From Alteromonas marina (lineage in GTDB: Bacteria > Pseudomonadota > Gammaproteobacteria > Enterobacterales > Alteromonadaceae): DNA of 64,000 nucleotides. The translations under genes and the position numbers were made by a program. Positions 1 to 8,249 of the stretch are shown piece after piece. The stretch's first letter is position 1; each line of letters begins with the position of its first letter. The stretch spans positions 82,831-146,830 of the forward strand of contig NZ_JWLW01000010.1 of NCBI RefSeq assembly GCF_000808575.1. The letters run 5' to 3'. The notes under the pieces are model-generated. The model searched no databases, was not told where the DNA came from, and saw nothing but the letters and a program-made list of their open reading frames with translations.

Positions 1-938
1 GGGACGGTCTAGGGAATAAGGTTAGCACGCAGTTACTTGCAGAGCTTGAGGCGAAGCAGCGTCGGACATTACAAAGTATTCAGCGGCTTCGAGCATTGCA
101 TGTAGCCCAGCAACATGGCTTAGAAGAGCAACGCCTTCAAGCCCAGCAAGCCCTTGCGGCGCTAGATGCCATTGTTGAAATATCACAATCCCAATGGCTT
201 TTAGCTACCAAGCAATGGGAGAAAGCTCAAAGCTTATTTGAGCAGGGTCATATTAGCCAAGCCGATTTTGAAAACCATACGCTACAACGTTTAACAACAG
301 AGCAACAGCTTACGTTAGCCAAAAAGGATCTGAGAAGCGAACAAGCTAATATTGCAGCAATTAATCACGAAATTTCTACTTTGCCGCAACAGCAAGCCAA
401 TGAACTGGCGAATATAGAGAATGCATACAGCGACCTTAATCATCAAATTGTGAGTTATAAAAGCGACGCTGAAGAGACCGTGTATGCACCTCACACCGGT
501 GTTGTGTCCGGCCTTCAAGTTAAAACAGGGTACACCGTTGATAGTTCTCGTCCGCTTCTAACACTGCTTCCCGAGAATGGCGACATACAAGCGCGTATAG
601 CTGTTCCCGTTAGCTCGGCAGGATTTATTCGGGAAGGACAAGCTTTGCATATCCGATACGACGCATTTCCCTATCAAAAATTTGGCATCCAGTCTGGTGA
701 AATCGTGAATATTTCCCCGTCGCTCGTTTTGCCCGGCGAGCTTAAAGATGTACCTATTTCAATTAACGAGCCAACCTACCTTGTTACTGCAAGCCTCAGC
801 GCAAACGAAATATTGGCTTACGGAAATACTATTTCGTTAAAGGCTGGAATGACATTTTCTGCAGATGTTGATTTAAGTCAACGTAGCCTTTTGGAGTGGC
901 TAATGGAACCGCTATACAGCATTACAGGGAAGCTTTAA
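1..938 (+). CDS. HlyD-family membrane fusion (periplasmic adaptor) protein, 5' partial
   Basis: The reading frame is open from the first complete codon at base 3, so the N-terminus (membrane anchor and first lipoyl half) lies outside the window. What remains is a long Gln/Ala/Glu-rich alpha-helical hairpin (visible residues about 10-140), then a second lipoyl half around APHTGVVSGLQVKTGYTV and a beta-barrel segment. This is the layout of HlyD/MFP adaptors, which bridge an inner-membrane ABC exporter to an outer-membrane channel. The exporter gene starts 2 bases after the stop, so the two are one operon and probably one type I secretion complex. A TTG at 96 is not a credible start because coding continues upstream. 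Family call is firm; the cargo is inferred from downstream genes. Confidence 0.88.
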   Translation, partial: DGLGNKVSTQLLAELEAKQRRTLQSIQRLRALHVAQQHGLEEQRLQAQQALAALDAIVEISQSQWLLATKQWEKAQSLFEQGHISQADFENHTLQRLTTEQQLTLAKKDLRSEQANIAAINHEISTLPQQQANELANIENAYSDLNHQIVSYKSDAEETVYAPHTGVVSGLQVKTGYTVDSSRPLLTLLPENGDIQARIAVPVSSAGFIREGQALHIRYDAFPYQKFGIQSGEIVNISPSLVLPGELKDVPISINEPTYLVTASLSANEILAYGNTISLKAGMTFSADVDLSQRSLLEWLMEPLYSITGKL

Positions 939-940
939 AA

Positions 941-3208
941 ATGTTGAGCATAACTCCCCCTCTTTCTACCCACATTTTCCATACAACAAAGCGGGTACCG
1001 GTTATATTGCAAAGTGAAGCTGCTGAATGTGGGCTGGCATGTGTAGCTATGATTGCACAGTATTATGGTGACAAGCGAGACCTCAACACCTTACGCCAAA
1101 CCATGTCCGTTTCGCTACGCGGTACAACGTTGAAAGATGTAATGGGAATTGCCAGCGACTTGGGGTTTCAAACCCGCGCAATTAAAATAGAAATGGAGCA
1201 CCTTAAGCAGCTTTCCTGCCCTGCCATATTACACTGGAATATGAATCACTTTGTGGTGCTGACCAAAGTAAAAGGGAAAACCCTTACTATTCATGATCCC
1301 GCTCTTGGGCGGCGAGAACTTCAGTTTGAAGAAGCATCAAAGCACATAACCGGTATTGCATTAGAAGTTTCACCTAGCGACACCTTCATTCCTAAGAGGT
1401 CAGCACCGCGCCTTGGTCTTGCTCAATTTTTCTCTCGTACAATTGGGTTTAAACGAAATTTACTTACTCTTTTCGCACTGTCAATTGTGTTGCAACTTTT
1501 CGCGCTTGCAGCGCCTTATTATATGCAAACAGTGGTAGACGACGTACTAATTTACAACAACGATGCCTTGCTAAAAGCGCTTGCTGTTGGTTTTGCCTTA
1601 CTACTTGTTATGGAAACTTTTACTAGCGGAGTTAGAAAGTTAGTTATTTTATCGGTGTCCTCTCGTCTTCAACTTCAGATGTCAGCGTCAGTATTTAAGC
1701 ACCTTCTTTCTCTTTCCTTAGATTACTTCGATAAGCGTCATATTGGTGATGTGGTATCCCGTTTCGGGTCGTTGGCAAGTATTCGCGAGTTTTTAACCAC
1801 GGGCGTAGTTTCTGCAGTACTGGACGGAGTTATGGCCATGCTCACCTTGGCGGTAATGATTTTATATTCCTTTAAACTTACCCTTGTTGTGGTTGCGATC
1901 ATGCTTATCTACCTTGCCTTTCGACTTGGCCTTTTACCGTTTATCAAAAGGCTAACTACTGAACGCATTGCCCTTGCCGCGTCTGAGCAAAGCCACTTTA
2001 TGGAAAGCGTGCGCGCCATTTTGCCCATTCGCGTGTACGGACAAGAAGTACAGCGTCACGGTCAATGGCAAAACAAGCTTGTCGCTACTCTGAATAAAGA
2101 CATCACACTGGGCAAAATTAATATAGGTAGTACGCTGACTAACCAATTCTTATTTGGCGCAGAAAACCTAGTGGTAGTCTACGTTGGTGCAAACTTAGTG
2201 ATGGAAGGCGCACTCTCCATAGGTATGCTGCTCGCATTTATGGCATACAAGGCACGGTTTGTAAGTGCACTAGATGGGGTAATTAACAGGTTGATTGAGC
2301 TGAATATGCTAGGCGTCCACTTCAACCGTTTAAGCGATATTTTGCTTACGCCCGCACAGCAAAAGCCACGCTTGCAAAATAGCAGTGATAGCCCATTCAA
2401 TGGGCAAGGTGCTCTCTGCGCTAATGTAGACCAGCCTACCTCTTTTACGTCCAACCCGCTTTCGCCTAACTTTTTAGCGCCTGATGCTAAAAGCACGGCG
2501 TCGTGCCAGCCTGCTGAACCACAATCAATAGCACTAAAAGCTACCGCGCTCAGCTATCGCTATAGTGAAACCAATGCTTGGGTGTTTAAAAACCTAACGC
2601 TGTGTGTAAATGCTGGCGAGATAGTAGCAATCATAGGTGGCAGTGGTTGTGGGAAAAGCACACTAATTAAATGCCTGATGGGACTTTATCCAATCTCAGA
2701 GGGCGTCATTGAGCACACAAGTAGTGTTAAACCCGTCATCGCATCAGTACTTCAGGAAGACGCCTGTTTAAGCGGCACCATCGCCCAAAACATCTGTTGT
2801 TTTGAAGAAGTACCAGACCTTAAGAAAATGGTTTACGTCGCACAGCTTGCCTGTATTCATCAAGACATCATGCACATGCCTATGCAATATCACTCTTTGG
2901 TAGGTGATATGGGCAGCAGTTTAAGTGGCGGTCAAAAACAACGTTTACTTCTGGCAAGAGCTCTCTACCAAGAGCCAGATATTTTGTTTTTAGACGAAGC
3001 AAGCAGCCACCTAGATATGGAGAACGAGGCCAAAATTAACCATCACCTCAAAGCGTTGAACATGACTCGAATTATTGTGGCGCATCGCCCTCAATCTATT
3101 GCTATGGCAGACAAAATTTATCGTTTGGCAGACGGCATACTACACACAAGCTCTCCCACTGAAGTAACAGGAAGCGCAACATCAGGTAAACACGGAGAAA
3201 CACAATGA
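941..3208 (+). CDS. C39 peptidase-containing ABC exporter (PCAT type)
   Basis: This 755-residue protein joins an N-terminal C39 bacteriocin-processing peptidase, a six-helix ABC transmembrane domain and an ATPase. The peptidase triad is visible: Cys30 in QSEAAECGLACV, His103 in MNHFVVL and Asp119 in HDPALG. The ATPase has Walker A GGSGCGKST (about residue 566), signature LSGGQKQR (about 661), Walker B ILFLDEAS and an H-loop IVAHRP. Such proteins cut leader peptides after a double glycine and export the product. A matching GG leader peptide is encoded just downstream. The ATG at 941 is preferred over an in-frame GTG at 896: it follows AGGGAA and begins 2 bases after the adaptor stop. A Ser/Pro/Asn-rich linker of about 55 residues precedes the ATPase and looks poorly conserved. 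Confidence 0.93.
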   Translation: MLSITPPLSTHIFHTTKRVPVILQSEAAECGLACVAMIAQYYGDKRDLNTLRQTMSVSLRGTTLKDVMGIASDLGFQTRAIKIEMEHLKQLSCPAILHWNMNHFVVLTKVKGKTLTIHDPALGRRELQFEEASKHITGIALEVSPSDTFIPKRSAPRLGLAQFFSRTIGFKRNLLTLFALSIVLQLFALAAPYYMQTVVDDVLIYNNDALLKALAVGFALLLVMETFTSGVRKLVILSVSSRLQLQMSASVFKHLLSLSLDYFDKRHIGDVVSRFGSLASIREFLTTGVVSAVLDGVMAMLTLAVMILYSFKLTLVVVAIMLIYLAFRLGLLPFIKRLTTERIALAASEQSHFMESVRAILPIRVYGQEVQRHGQWQNKLVATLNKDITLGKINIGSTLTNQFLFGAENLVVVYVGANLVMEGALSIGMLLAFMAYKARFVSALDGVINRLIELNMLGVHFNRLSDILLTPAQQKPRLQNSSDSPFNGQGALCANVDQPTSFTSNPLSPNFLAPDAKSTASCQPAEPQSIALKATALSYRYSETNAWVFKNLTLCVNAGEIVAIIGGSGCGKSTLIKCLMGLYPISEGVIEHTSSVKPVIASVLQEDACLSGTIAQNICCFEEVPDLKKMVYVAQLACIHQDIMHMPMQYHSLVGDMGSSLSGGQKQRLLLARALYQEPDILFLDEASSHLDMENEAKINHHLKALNMTRIIVAHRPQSIAMADKIYRLADGILHTSSPTEVTGSATSGKHGETQ

Positions 3209-3516
3209 AAAACCATGAAATAAGAGAACCCGCAGTATTGATAACAGCAGCTGAACGTATGCAAATAGATGCAAGTGGACTGACAGCTAGCGATAGCGTC
3301 ATTCCCATGGATTGCTTATCAAAACGTGAGCTACAGGTCGTACACAAAATAATGGAGGGCCGCTCTAACAAGGTGATCGCCTCTGAACTGTTTATTAGTG
3401 AGCGAACGGTGAAATTTCATTGCGCCAATATCTACAAAAAACTCAATATCAGTAGCCGCTCAGCACTTATCGCCTGCTGCTTTAGAACCCTTTACCGGGA
3501 AGTGGTTTCGCTATAA
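3205..3516 (+). CDS. LuxR-type HTH transcriptional regulator, single domain
   Basis: A 103-residue protein whose C-terminal two thirds form a LuxR/GerE helix-turn-helix (about residues 38-95): LSKRELQVVHKIMEGRSNKVIA, then ISERTVKFHCANIYKKLNI. There is no receiver or autoinducer-binding domain, only about 37 N-terminal residues without recognisable features. Its ATG overlaps the exporter stop (ATGA), so it is translationally coupled to secretion, and the precursor gene follows 47 bases later. It probably controls this peptide cluster. Target site and signal are not visible. Stand-alone GerE-domain proteins can need no phosphorylation, so it may act as a dose-dependent autoregulator. Confidence 0.85.
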   Translation: MKNHEIREPAVLITAAERMQIDASGLTASDSVIPMDCLSKRELQVVHKIMEGRSNKVIASELFISERTVKFHCANIYKKLNISSRSALIACCFRTLYREVVSL

Positions 3517-3563
3517 GCGCTTCCACTTCATCACTCAACACGCCACTACAAGGAGCGTACTTT

Positions 3564-3770
3564 ATGAAACACCTTCAACTAAGTCACAACCAACCAACAA
3601 CTAATGAACCCGTTGCTTTAGCCGAAGCTCAGCTGTTTGAGGTATCCGGAGGCCTTCGCGTTCGCTTAAGCGATACCGTGCCGGTAGTCGGCCCAACACC
3701 TAAAGAGCCGGTTTATATCACCATGGCTATTGGTGAGGGCGGCGGAAAGCTACCAGACATTTTGTCCTAG
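3564..3770 (+). CDS. Candidate RiPP precursor peptide with double-glycine leader
   Basis: A 68-residue peptide with a strong ribosome site (AAGGAG at 3550-3555, 8 bases before ATG). Residues 19-30 read LAEAQLFEVSGG, a typical C39-cleaved leader end: Leu at -7, Val at -4 and Gly-Gly at -2/-1. Cleavage after Gly30 would leave a 38-residue core, LRVRLSDTVPVVGPTPKEP followed by VYITMAIGEGGGKLPDILS. The core has no Cys, so lanthipeptide or disulfide chemistry is excluded. It holds Ser, Thr and Lys (36, 38, 45, 47, 53, 62, 68) and Asp/Glu (37, 48, 58, 65), the residues joined by graspetide ligases. It sits between the peptidase-exporter operon and an ATP-grasp gene. Precursor role is inferred from leader and context; I recognise no named family. 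Confidence 0.75.
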   Translation: MKHLQLSHNQPTTNEPVALAEAQLFEVSGGLRVRLSDTVPVVGPTPKEPVYITMAIGEGGGKLPDILS

Positions 3771-3782
3771 TTTTAAAGATTT

Positions 3783-3836
3783 AGCGTCAACATATAGATG
3801 GACACTAATTCTGTCATATCCATATGTTGCGCTTTT
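3783..3836 (+). terminator. Hairpin between precursor and ATP-grasp gene (possible attenuator)
   Basis: AGCG (3783-3786) and CAACATAT (3788-3795) pair with ATATGTTG (3822-3829) and CGCT (3830-3833), with further partial pairing inside, followed at once by TTTTA. It lies 12 bases after the precursor stop. A leaky terminator here would give more precursor than enzyme message, which is common in RiPP operons. The U-tract is short, so strength is uncertain. Confidence 0.5.
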
Positions 3837-3903
3837 AACATCCAGATACTCTTATGCCAGTGAGCACAGATAATTACACATAACCCGCTAGCAAGGAATG
3901 CGA

Positions 3904-4905
3904 ATGCACGTTGCACTTTTAGGAAGTGAGCAAGATCCACAAATTCAACACGTAGCAACAGCGCTCAGTCAAACAGCTACCCCTTTTTATATCGCTAATA
4001 CGCAACAGTTCGGTTCAGCCTGGAGTATTAGCTATGACCCTGATTTTGATGACGGGTTAATTCATTTCAATTCGCCTTCACTTTGCGATCAACCTAGAGT
4101 TACGTTCTCTAATACCCAGGCCGCCTATTGGCATGAGTACCTACCTGGCATACCGCTGAAAGTCCCAAGTGATAATAGTAAAAACGATGCTAGTGCAGAT
4201 GCTCAAACACAAGGTGATAGACCTCATAATCGTGAATCTAATTTGCTAGAAGCCGCAGGGTGGATTGAGCAAGAGCGAGCAAGTACGCTACTTTGCTGGT
4301 TCAGCTATAGCGACATTAAATGGGTCAACTCTATCGACGCTGTTCGAAGCCACCAGTGTAAACCTTATCAATCGCGTATAGCTGGCAAACTAGGAGCACA
4401 TATCCCCTACACTTTTGTTGGTAATGCATCGGAAGTCGCTTCTCAGTTTTGCAACAACATGCGCGAAGTTATTTATAAGCCGGTACGCGGCGGGAGAACT
4501 GCACAATTTGTGAATAAACAACCTAATATGCGCCTGCTACTAAATACACTTTTAAGTGAGCGCCCTGTGACCTTCCAAAAATACATTGCTGGCGAAAATG
4601 TACGTAGCTATGTGCTTGGCGATGATGTGCTAAGCGTACAAATTGACTCAAGCGAACTAGATTATAGAAACGATGACAATGCCGGTGTGTCTGTGACTAT
4701 TATCCCAAACGAGGTCCAGCGTCTGGCTATTAAAATATGCCAAGCGTTGGGCATGCACTGGTGTGCAATCGACTGGCGTAAGAGTGCGAAAGGAAAGTAC
4801 TTTTTTCTAGAGGCAAATCCCAGCCCTTATTTCCTAAAAGTAGAGAACGACACCGGCCTGGATATCACAGAAAAGCTGGTGGCGCTGATGGTGAAGACTT
4901 CGTAG
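3904..4905 (+). CDS. ATP-grasp ligase resembling MvdC/MvdD graspetide synthetases
   Basis: A 333-residue protein. The N-terminal pre-grasp part (1-85) ends in VTFSNTQAAYWHEYLP, comparable to the aVYWRR region of microviridin ligases. It continues with WVNSIDAV (140-147), KPYQSRIAGKLGAHIPYTFVGN (in two parts, 153-174), a nucleotide-binding Lys in VIYKPVRGG (192), QKYIAGENVRSYVLG (225-239), IDWRK (289-293) and the metal-binding FFLEANPS (300-307). These enzymes phosphorylate a side-chain carboxylate and join it to Ser, Thr or Lys, or add amino acids. ATG 3904 is chosen over 3898 because AAGGA (3893-3897) sits 6 bases upstream. An Asp/Ser/Asn-rich insert at 88-112 is unusual. ATP-grasp fold is firm; graspetide chemistry is inferred, and peptide-ligase activity is an alternative. 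Confidence 0.8.
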   Translation: MHVALLGSEQDPQIQHVATALSQTATPFYIANTQQFGSAWSISYDPDFDDGLIHFNSPSLCDQPRVTFSNTQAAYWHEYLPGIPLKVPSDNSKNDASADAQTQGDRPHNRESNLLEAAGWIEQERASTLLCWFSYSDIKWVNSIDAVRSHQCKPYQSRIAGKLGAHIPYTFVGNASEVASQFCNNMREVIYKPVRGGRTAQFVNKQPNMRLLLNTLLSERPVTFQKYIAGENVRSYVLGDDVLSVQIDSSELDYRNDDNAGVSVTIIPNEVQRLAIKICQALGMHWCAIDWRKSAKGKYFFLEANPSPYFLKVENDTGLDITEKLVALMVKTS

Positions 4906-5036
4906 TAACAAGCAGGACTTTTAGAGGCTAATTGGGTTTCCACAACGAATTTGCGATTGTTTAGAAGCCTTTACGCAATCATTGACAACACCCCAACAAC
5001 CTATCAATATGATAGGATGAATTTCAGAAGGCATTC

Positions 5037-5377
5037 ATGGCTAATCACACTCCCCAAGGAACTAATGAATTCCCTCTTACAGAGGAAACTGCCAGAAAAA
5101 TAATGAATGACCTCTCGGAAATTATACTCACCGGATTCGGTGGACTAAACATGTTAAACAGCGCATGCATGAGCGAGGAATCACTACAGGTCAGGTGATC
5201 ACTTTATTAAAAAGTAAGCACTCAGTATTTAGAGAGGGGCCATATCTTGATATTTCTGGAGACTGGAAATTTAATCTGAAAGGTTAAGCAGCGGGAAAAG
5301 TCATTGAACTAACCATAGCACTGAGGAATCATCATGATAGTCCAACATCAGTTCTTGTCACTGTTTGGATAGTTTGA
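5037..5377 (+). pseudogene. Decayed DUF4258 toxin-like gene (frameshift plus in-frame stop)
   Basis: The frame from ATG 5037 encodes LTEETARKIMNDLSEI and then loses sense. A different frame takes over near 5138 with WTKHVKQRMHERGITTGQVI, LLKSKHSVFREGPYL and ISGDWKFNLKG. It then meets TAA at 5285-5287 and continues as AAGKVIELTIALRNHH and SVLVTVWIV to TGA at 5375. The pattern H..(Q)RMHERGIT..QVI, then GP.....GDWKF, then a VI-rich strand is that of DUF4258 proteins, often toxins of type II systems. One frameshift (about 5120-5140) and one nonsense codon break it. The intact downstream HTH gene starts 9 bases after the TGA, as a toxin-antitoxin pair would. Confidence 0.72.
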
Positions 5378-5386
5378 GAGGTTTAT

Positions 5387-5830
5387 ATGTACCATTACAC
5401 TGAAAGTGGGTTGTCAAATGTGTTTCTGAAAAATGGTGTTACTGTTGAGATTGTCGACGGCGAAGAATATACAAGCATTGACGATATGAACGGTCTTCAT
5501 AGCGCGATAGCACAGACAATTGTTAACACCAACAAGCCTCTTGCTCATGATGAGTTTAAATTCTTACGTATTGAACTAAATATTTCTCAGAAAATACTCG
5601 CGACTCGTTTTGGTGTCGATGAACAGACCATTGCACGTTACGAGAAGGGCCAAACGAAAATTCCAAGGACAACAGATGCAGCTTTACGGGCGCTGTACAT
5701 GGAAAGCCAAGAAAAAAATAATCCTGTTAGTTACTTTCTCGATCTACTTGCCGATACTCAGGCTGAAGAAGCTGCAAGTATAATTCGTCTTGAAGAAATT
5801 GAAGATCACTGGGAAAAAGTGGCAGACTAA
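5387..5830 (+). CDS. HTH antitoxin/regulator of the MqsA (YgiT) type
   Basis: 147 residues. The N-terminal part reads YHYTESGLSNVFLKNGV and GLHSAIAQTIVNT, the pattern of zinc-finger-less YgiT/MqsA-like regulators paired with small toxins. The C-terminal part has an Xre-like helix-turn-helix (about 65-100): EFKFLRIELNISQKILATRFGVDEQTIARYEKG, in which ISQKILA..FGV..QTIARYE is the DNA-binding core. The start follows GAGAGG. The upstream partner is broken, so the protein is now an orphan antitoxin or regulator. It ends just before a shared bidirectional terminator with hslU. Function is inferred from fold and context. Confidence 0.75.
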   Translation: MYHYTESGLSNVFLKNGVTVEIVDGEEYTSIDDMNGLHSAIAQTIVNTNKPLAHDEFKFLRIELNISQKILATRFGVDEQTIARYEKGQTKIPRTTDAALRALYMESQEKNNPVSYFLDLLADTQAEEAASIIRLEEIEDHWEKVAD

Positions 5831-5848
5831 CCCTTACTTCTTTCCAAT

Positions 5849-5884
5849 AAAAAAGCCGACATCACTCATGAAGTCGGCTTTTTA
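5849..5884. terminator. Bidirectional rho-independent terminator
   Basis: AAAAGCCGAC pairs with GTCGGCTTTTT around the loop ATCACTCATGAA. It serves the rightward antitoxin-like gene and the leftward hslVU operon. Confidence 0.85.
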
Positions 5885-5952
5885 ATCTCTATTTGTGTAG
5901 AAGCGAAGACTCTCAACTCAGCTAAAGTAAGATGCCTCAACTTAGCGTCAAG

Positions 5953-7281
5953 TTAAAGAATGAAACGCGATAGGTCTTCGTTGTCCACCAAAGTCTCTAA
6001 GTGACTGTTAACGTAGTCTGCATCAATCACGAACGACTCACCGCTCTTTTCAGAGGCGTCAAACGAGATATCTTCCATTAGGCGTTCAAGAACCGTGTGC
6101 AAACGGCGGGCACCAATGTTTTCAGTGCGCTCATTCACCTGCCATGCCGCTTCAGCAATGCGCTGAATACCAGAATCATCGAACTTGATATCCACGCCTT
6201 CTGTCTTCATTAGTGCGATGTACTGGTGCGTTAATGACGCATTCGGCTCGGTAAGAATGCGTTTGAAGTCACCGACTTTAAGGGCAGACAGCTCAACGCG
6301 AATTGGAAGACGACCCTGAAGCTCTGGAATAAGGTCCGACGGCTTGCTCATTTGGAATGCGCCCGAAGCGATAAACAAGATATGGTCGGTTTTAACCATG
6401 CCGTGTTTTGTCGATACCGTTGAACCTTCTACAAGTGGAAGCAAGTCACGCTGAACACCTTCGCGAGATACATCAGCCGACGAGTTACCCTCGCGCTTAC
6501 AAATTTTGTCAATTTCATCGATGAACACGATACCGTGCTGCTCAACCGACTCAATCGCCTTTTCCTTCAAATCTTCTTGATTCACAAGGCGCGCCGCCTC
6601 TTCTTCAATAAGCATTTTGAAGGCATCTTTAATTTTCAGCTTTTTCTTTTTCTTTTGCGAACCAGACAAGTTTTGGAACATGCCTTGAAGCTGGTTGGTC
6701 ATTTCTTCCATACCTGGAGGCGCCATAATTTCCACGCCAACCTGCGGAAGTGCAACATCAATTTCAATTTCTTTGTCGTCTAAGTCACCCTGACGAAGCT
6801 TTTTACGAAACGCTTGGCGCGTACCGCGATCTTCAACGTTTTCCTTATTACCCCATGCATCTTCTGGTGGAGGAAGCAAAACGTCTAAAATGCGTTCTTC
6901 CGCTGCTTCTTCTGCGCGGAATTTCACCTTTTTCATTTCATTTTCTTTCGTCATCTTCACCGCAATGTCTGCAAGATCACGAATGATGGTTTCAACTTCT
7001 TTACCTACATAGCCCACTTCGGTGAATTTAGTCGCTTCAACTTTAATGAATGGCGCGTTAGCAAGTTTTGCTAAACGGCGGGCGATTTCTGTTTTACCCA
7101 CACCCGTAGGGCCAATCATCAAGATATTTTTTGGCGTAACTTCTTGGCGCAGCTCAGGTTCAAGCTGCATACGACGCCAGCGATTTCGAAGTGCAATAGA
7201 TACAGCGCGCTTGGCATCTTGTTGACCGATAATATGACGGTCCAACTCGTGAACAATTTCTCTTGGTGTCATTTCAGACAT
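5953..7281 (-). CDS. hslU: ATP-dependent protease ATPase subunit HslU
   Basis: 442 residues, the usual length for HslU, the AAA+ unfoldase that feeds substrates to the HslV peptidase in the cytoplasm. It starts [20 protein letters not shown]. Walker A is GPTGVGKTE and Walker [11 protein letters not shown]. The I-domain (about 110-240) contains the Lys run [15 protein letters not shown], and sensor-2 is [12 protein letters not shown]. The C-terminus LSRFIL is the HslV-docking tail. It lies 82 bases downstream of hslV on the same strand and is probably co-transcribed from the heat-shock promoter described upstream. Confidence 0.98.
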   Translation of the reverse strand: MSEMTPREIVHELDRHIIGQQDAKRAVSIALRNRWRRMQLEPELRQEVTPKNILMIGPTGVGKTEIARRLAKLANAPFIKVEATKFTEVGYVGKEVETIIRDLADIAVKMTKENEMKKVKFRAEEAAEERILDVLLPPPEDAWGNKENVEDRGTRQAFRKKLRQGDLDDKEIEIDVALPQVGVEIMAPPGMEEMTNQLQGMFQNLSGSQKKKKKLKIKDAFKMLIEEEAARLVNQEDLKEKAIESVEQHGIVFIDEIDKICKREGNSSADVSREGVQRDLLPLVEGSTVSTKHGMVKTDHILFIASGAFQMSKPSDLIPELQGRLPIRVELSALKVGDFKRILTEPNASLTHQYIALMKTEGVDIKFDDSGIQRIAEAAWQVNERTENIGARRLHTVLERLMEDISFDASEKSGESFVIDADYVNSHLETLVDNEDLSRFIL

Positions 7282-7363
7282 GAATAAACCCTTTTCTAAC
7301 AGCGCTTGCTGTACTCAAATTCATACGAGCGACAGCAAGCCGATAACAGCTTTTAGCTATTAC

Positions 7364-7888
7364 TTAGTAATCTAGTACATCAACCGTTTGGCTATGGTTA
7401 GTGAATACGCAAATATCACCCGCTATGGTCAACGCTTTTTCAGCGATTTCTTTTGCGCTTAGCTCTGTATTTTCAAGCAGTGCAGTAGCTGCGGCTTGCG
7501 CGTAGTTACCACCAGAGCCAATCGCGATAAGATCTTGCTCTGGCTGCACCACATCACCGTTACCGGTAATAATAAACGATGCGGTTTCGTCGGCTACGGC
7601 AAGCAATGCCTCTAGTTTGCGAAGCGCCCTGTCAGTCCGCCAGTCTTTGGCAAGCTCTACCGCCGCTTTAGTCAGATGGCCTTGGTGCGCTTCAAGCTTT
7701 GCTTCAAAGCGTTCAAACAGCGTAAATGCGTCGGCCGTACCACCAGCAAAGCCCGCTAAAATCTTGTCGTGGTATAAACGGCGCACTTTGCGCGCATTAC
7801 CTTTCATTACGGTATTGCCCAGTGATACCTGCCCGTCACCGGCCATTACCACTTGATTCCCACGTCGTACAGATACAATCGTTGTCAC
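7364..7888 (-). CDS. hslV: ATP-dependent protease peptidase subunit HslV
   Basis: 174 residues when started at GTG 7888. The product then begins [21 protein letters not shown], so the N-terminal threonine needed as nucleophile is exposed after removal of the initiator. A longer frame (to 7963) would bury that threonine and lacks support. GTG is preceded by CGGGGAA at a suitable distance. Further proteasome-beta-like features are [27 protein letters not shown] and [12 protein letters not shown]. It forms the two-ring peptidase that works with HslU on misfolded proteins. Confidence 0.98.
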   Translation of the reverse strand: MTTIVSVRRGNQVVMAGDGQVSLGNTVMKGNARKVRRLYHDKILAGFAGGTADAFTLFERFEAKLEAHQGHLTKAAVELAKDWRTDRALRKLEALLAVADETASFIITGNGDVVQPEQDLIAIGSGGNYAQAAATALLENTELSAKEIAEKALTIAGDICVFTNHSQTVDVLDY

Positions 7889-7910
7889 GTTAATTCCCCG
7901 TTTAGCTGGG

Positions 7911-7946
7911 CGCTGCTGCGTTTTTCGTCTAGCAAAGGCAGCAGCG
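7911..7946 (-). promoter_or_regulatory. Stem-loop in the hslVU 5' untranslated region
   Basis: CGCTGCTGC (7911-7919) and GCAGCAGCG (7938-7946) are perfect 9-base arms around an 18-base loop. They lie between the heat-shock promoter and the hslV start. A stem in this position has been reported to affect hslVU mRNA stability and expression in E. coli; the same role here is inference. Confidence 0.65.
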
Positions 7947-7965
7947 TTCAAATTCAATATCAAAT

Positions 7966-7993
7966 AAGTGGGGGAAGGCTTTTTAATTTCAAG
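7966..7993 (-). promoter_or_regulatory. Sigma-32 heat-shock promoter of hslVU
   Basis: On the minus strand CTTGAAA (7993-7987) is followed after exactly 13 bases by CCCCACTT (7973-7966). This fits the RpoH consensus CTTGAAA-N13-CCCCATnT with one mismatch. It sits about 80 bases before the hslV start. The sigma factor itself (rpoH) is encoded at 21524-22378. Confidence 0.85.
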
Positions 7994-8249
7994 GGTAAGA
8001 CAAAAGAATGTGCGCTCAGAGCTGCTTACTATATGAGCTTAGCGCATACGGCGCTTATTGAATACCCCATTTATCGAGTGCATACTCTCGCCAATGAAGC
8101 CCTATGGCCAGTTGAAATAATGCCTAATTGATAGAGCACAGATAAAGTAGCAAGCCTACATTTATGAAGGTTTATTGAGTAGTTAACCTTTTTTTGCTTG
8201 GGCTAATCGCATTTGAAGTGATTAATACGCAAGCATTTAAGATGGAAAT

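Noticed and set aside
896..940. GTG start for the exporter at 896
   Set aside because: It lies inside the adaptor gene; ATG 941 has a ribosome site and fits the C39 family start.
2179..2496. 105-codon minus-strand frame inside the exporter
   Set aside because: It is antisense to a clear ABC gene and shows no domain.
3564..3770. Class II bacteriocin or lanthipeptide precursor
   Set aside because: The core has no cysteine and no Lan enzyme is present; the neighbouring ATP-grasp gene points to other chemistry.
7889..7963. N-terminal extension of HslV
   Set aside because: It would bury the catalytic threonine and lies in the 5' UTR between promoter and start.
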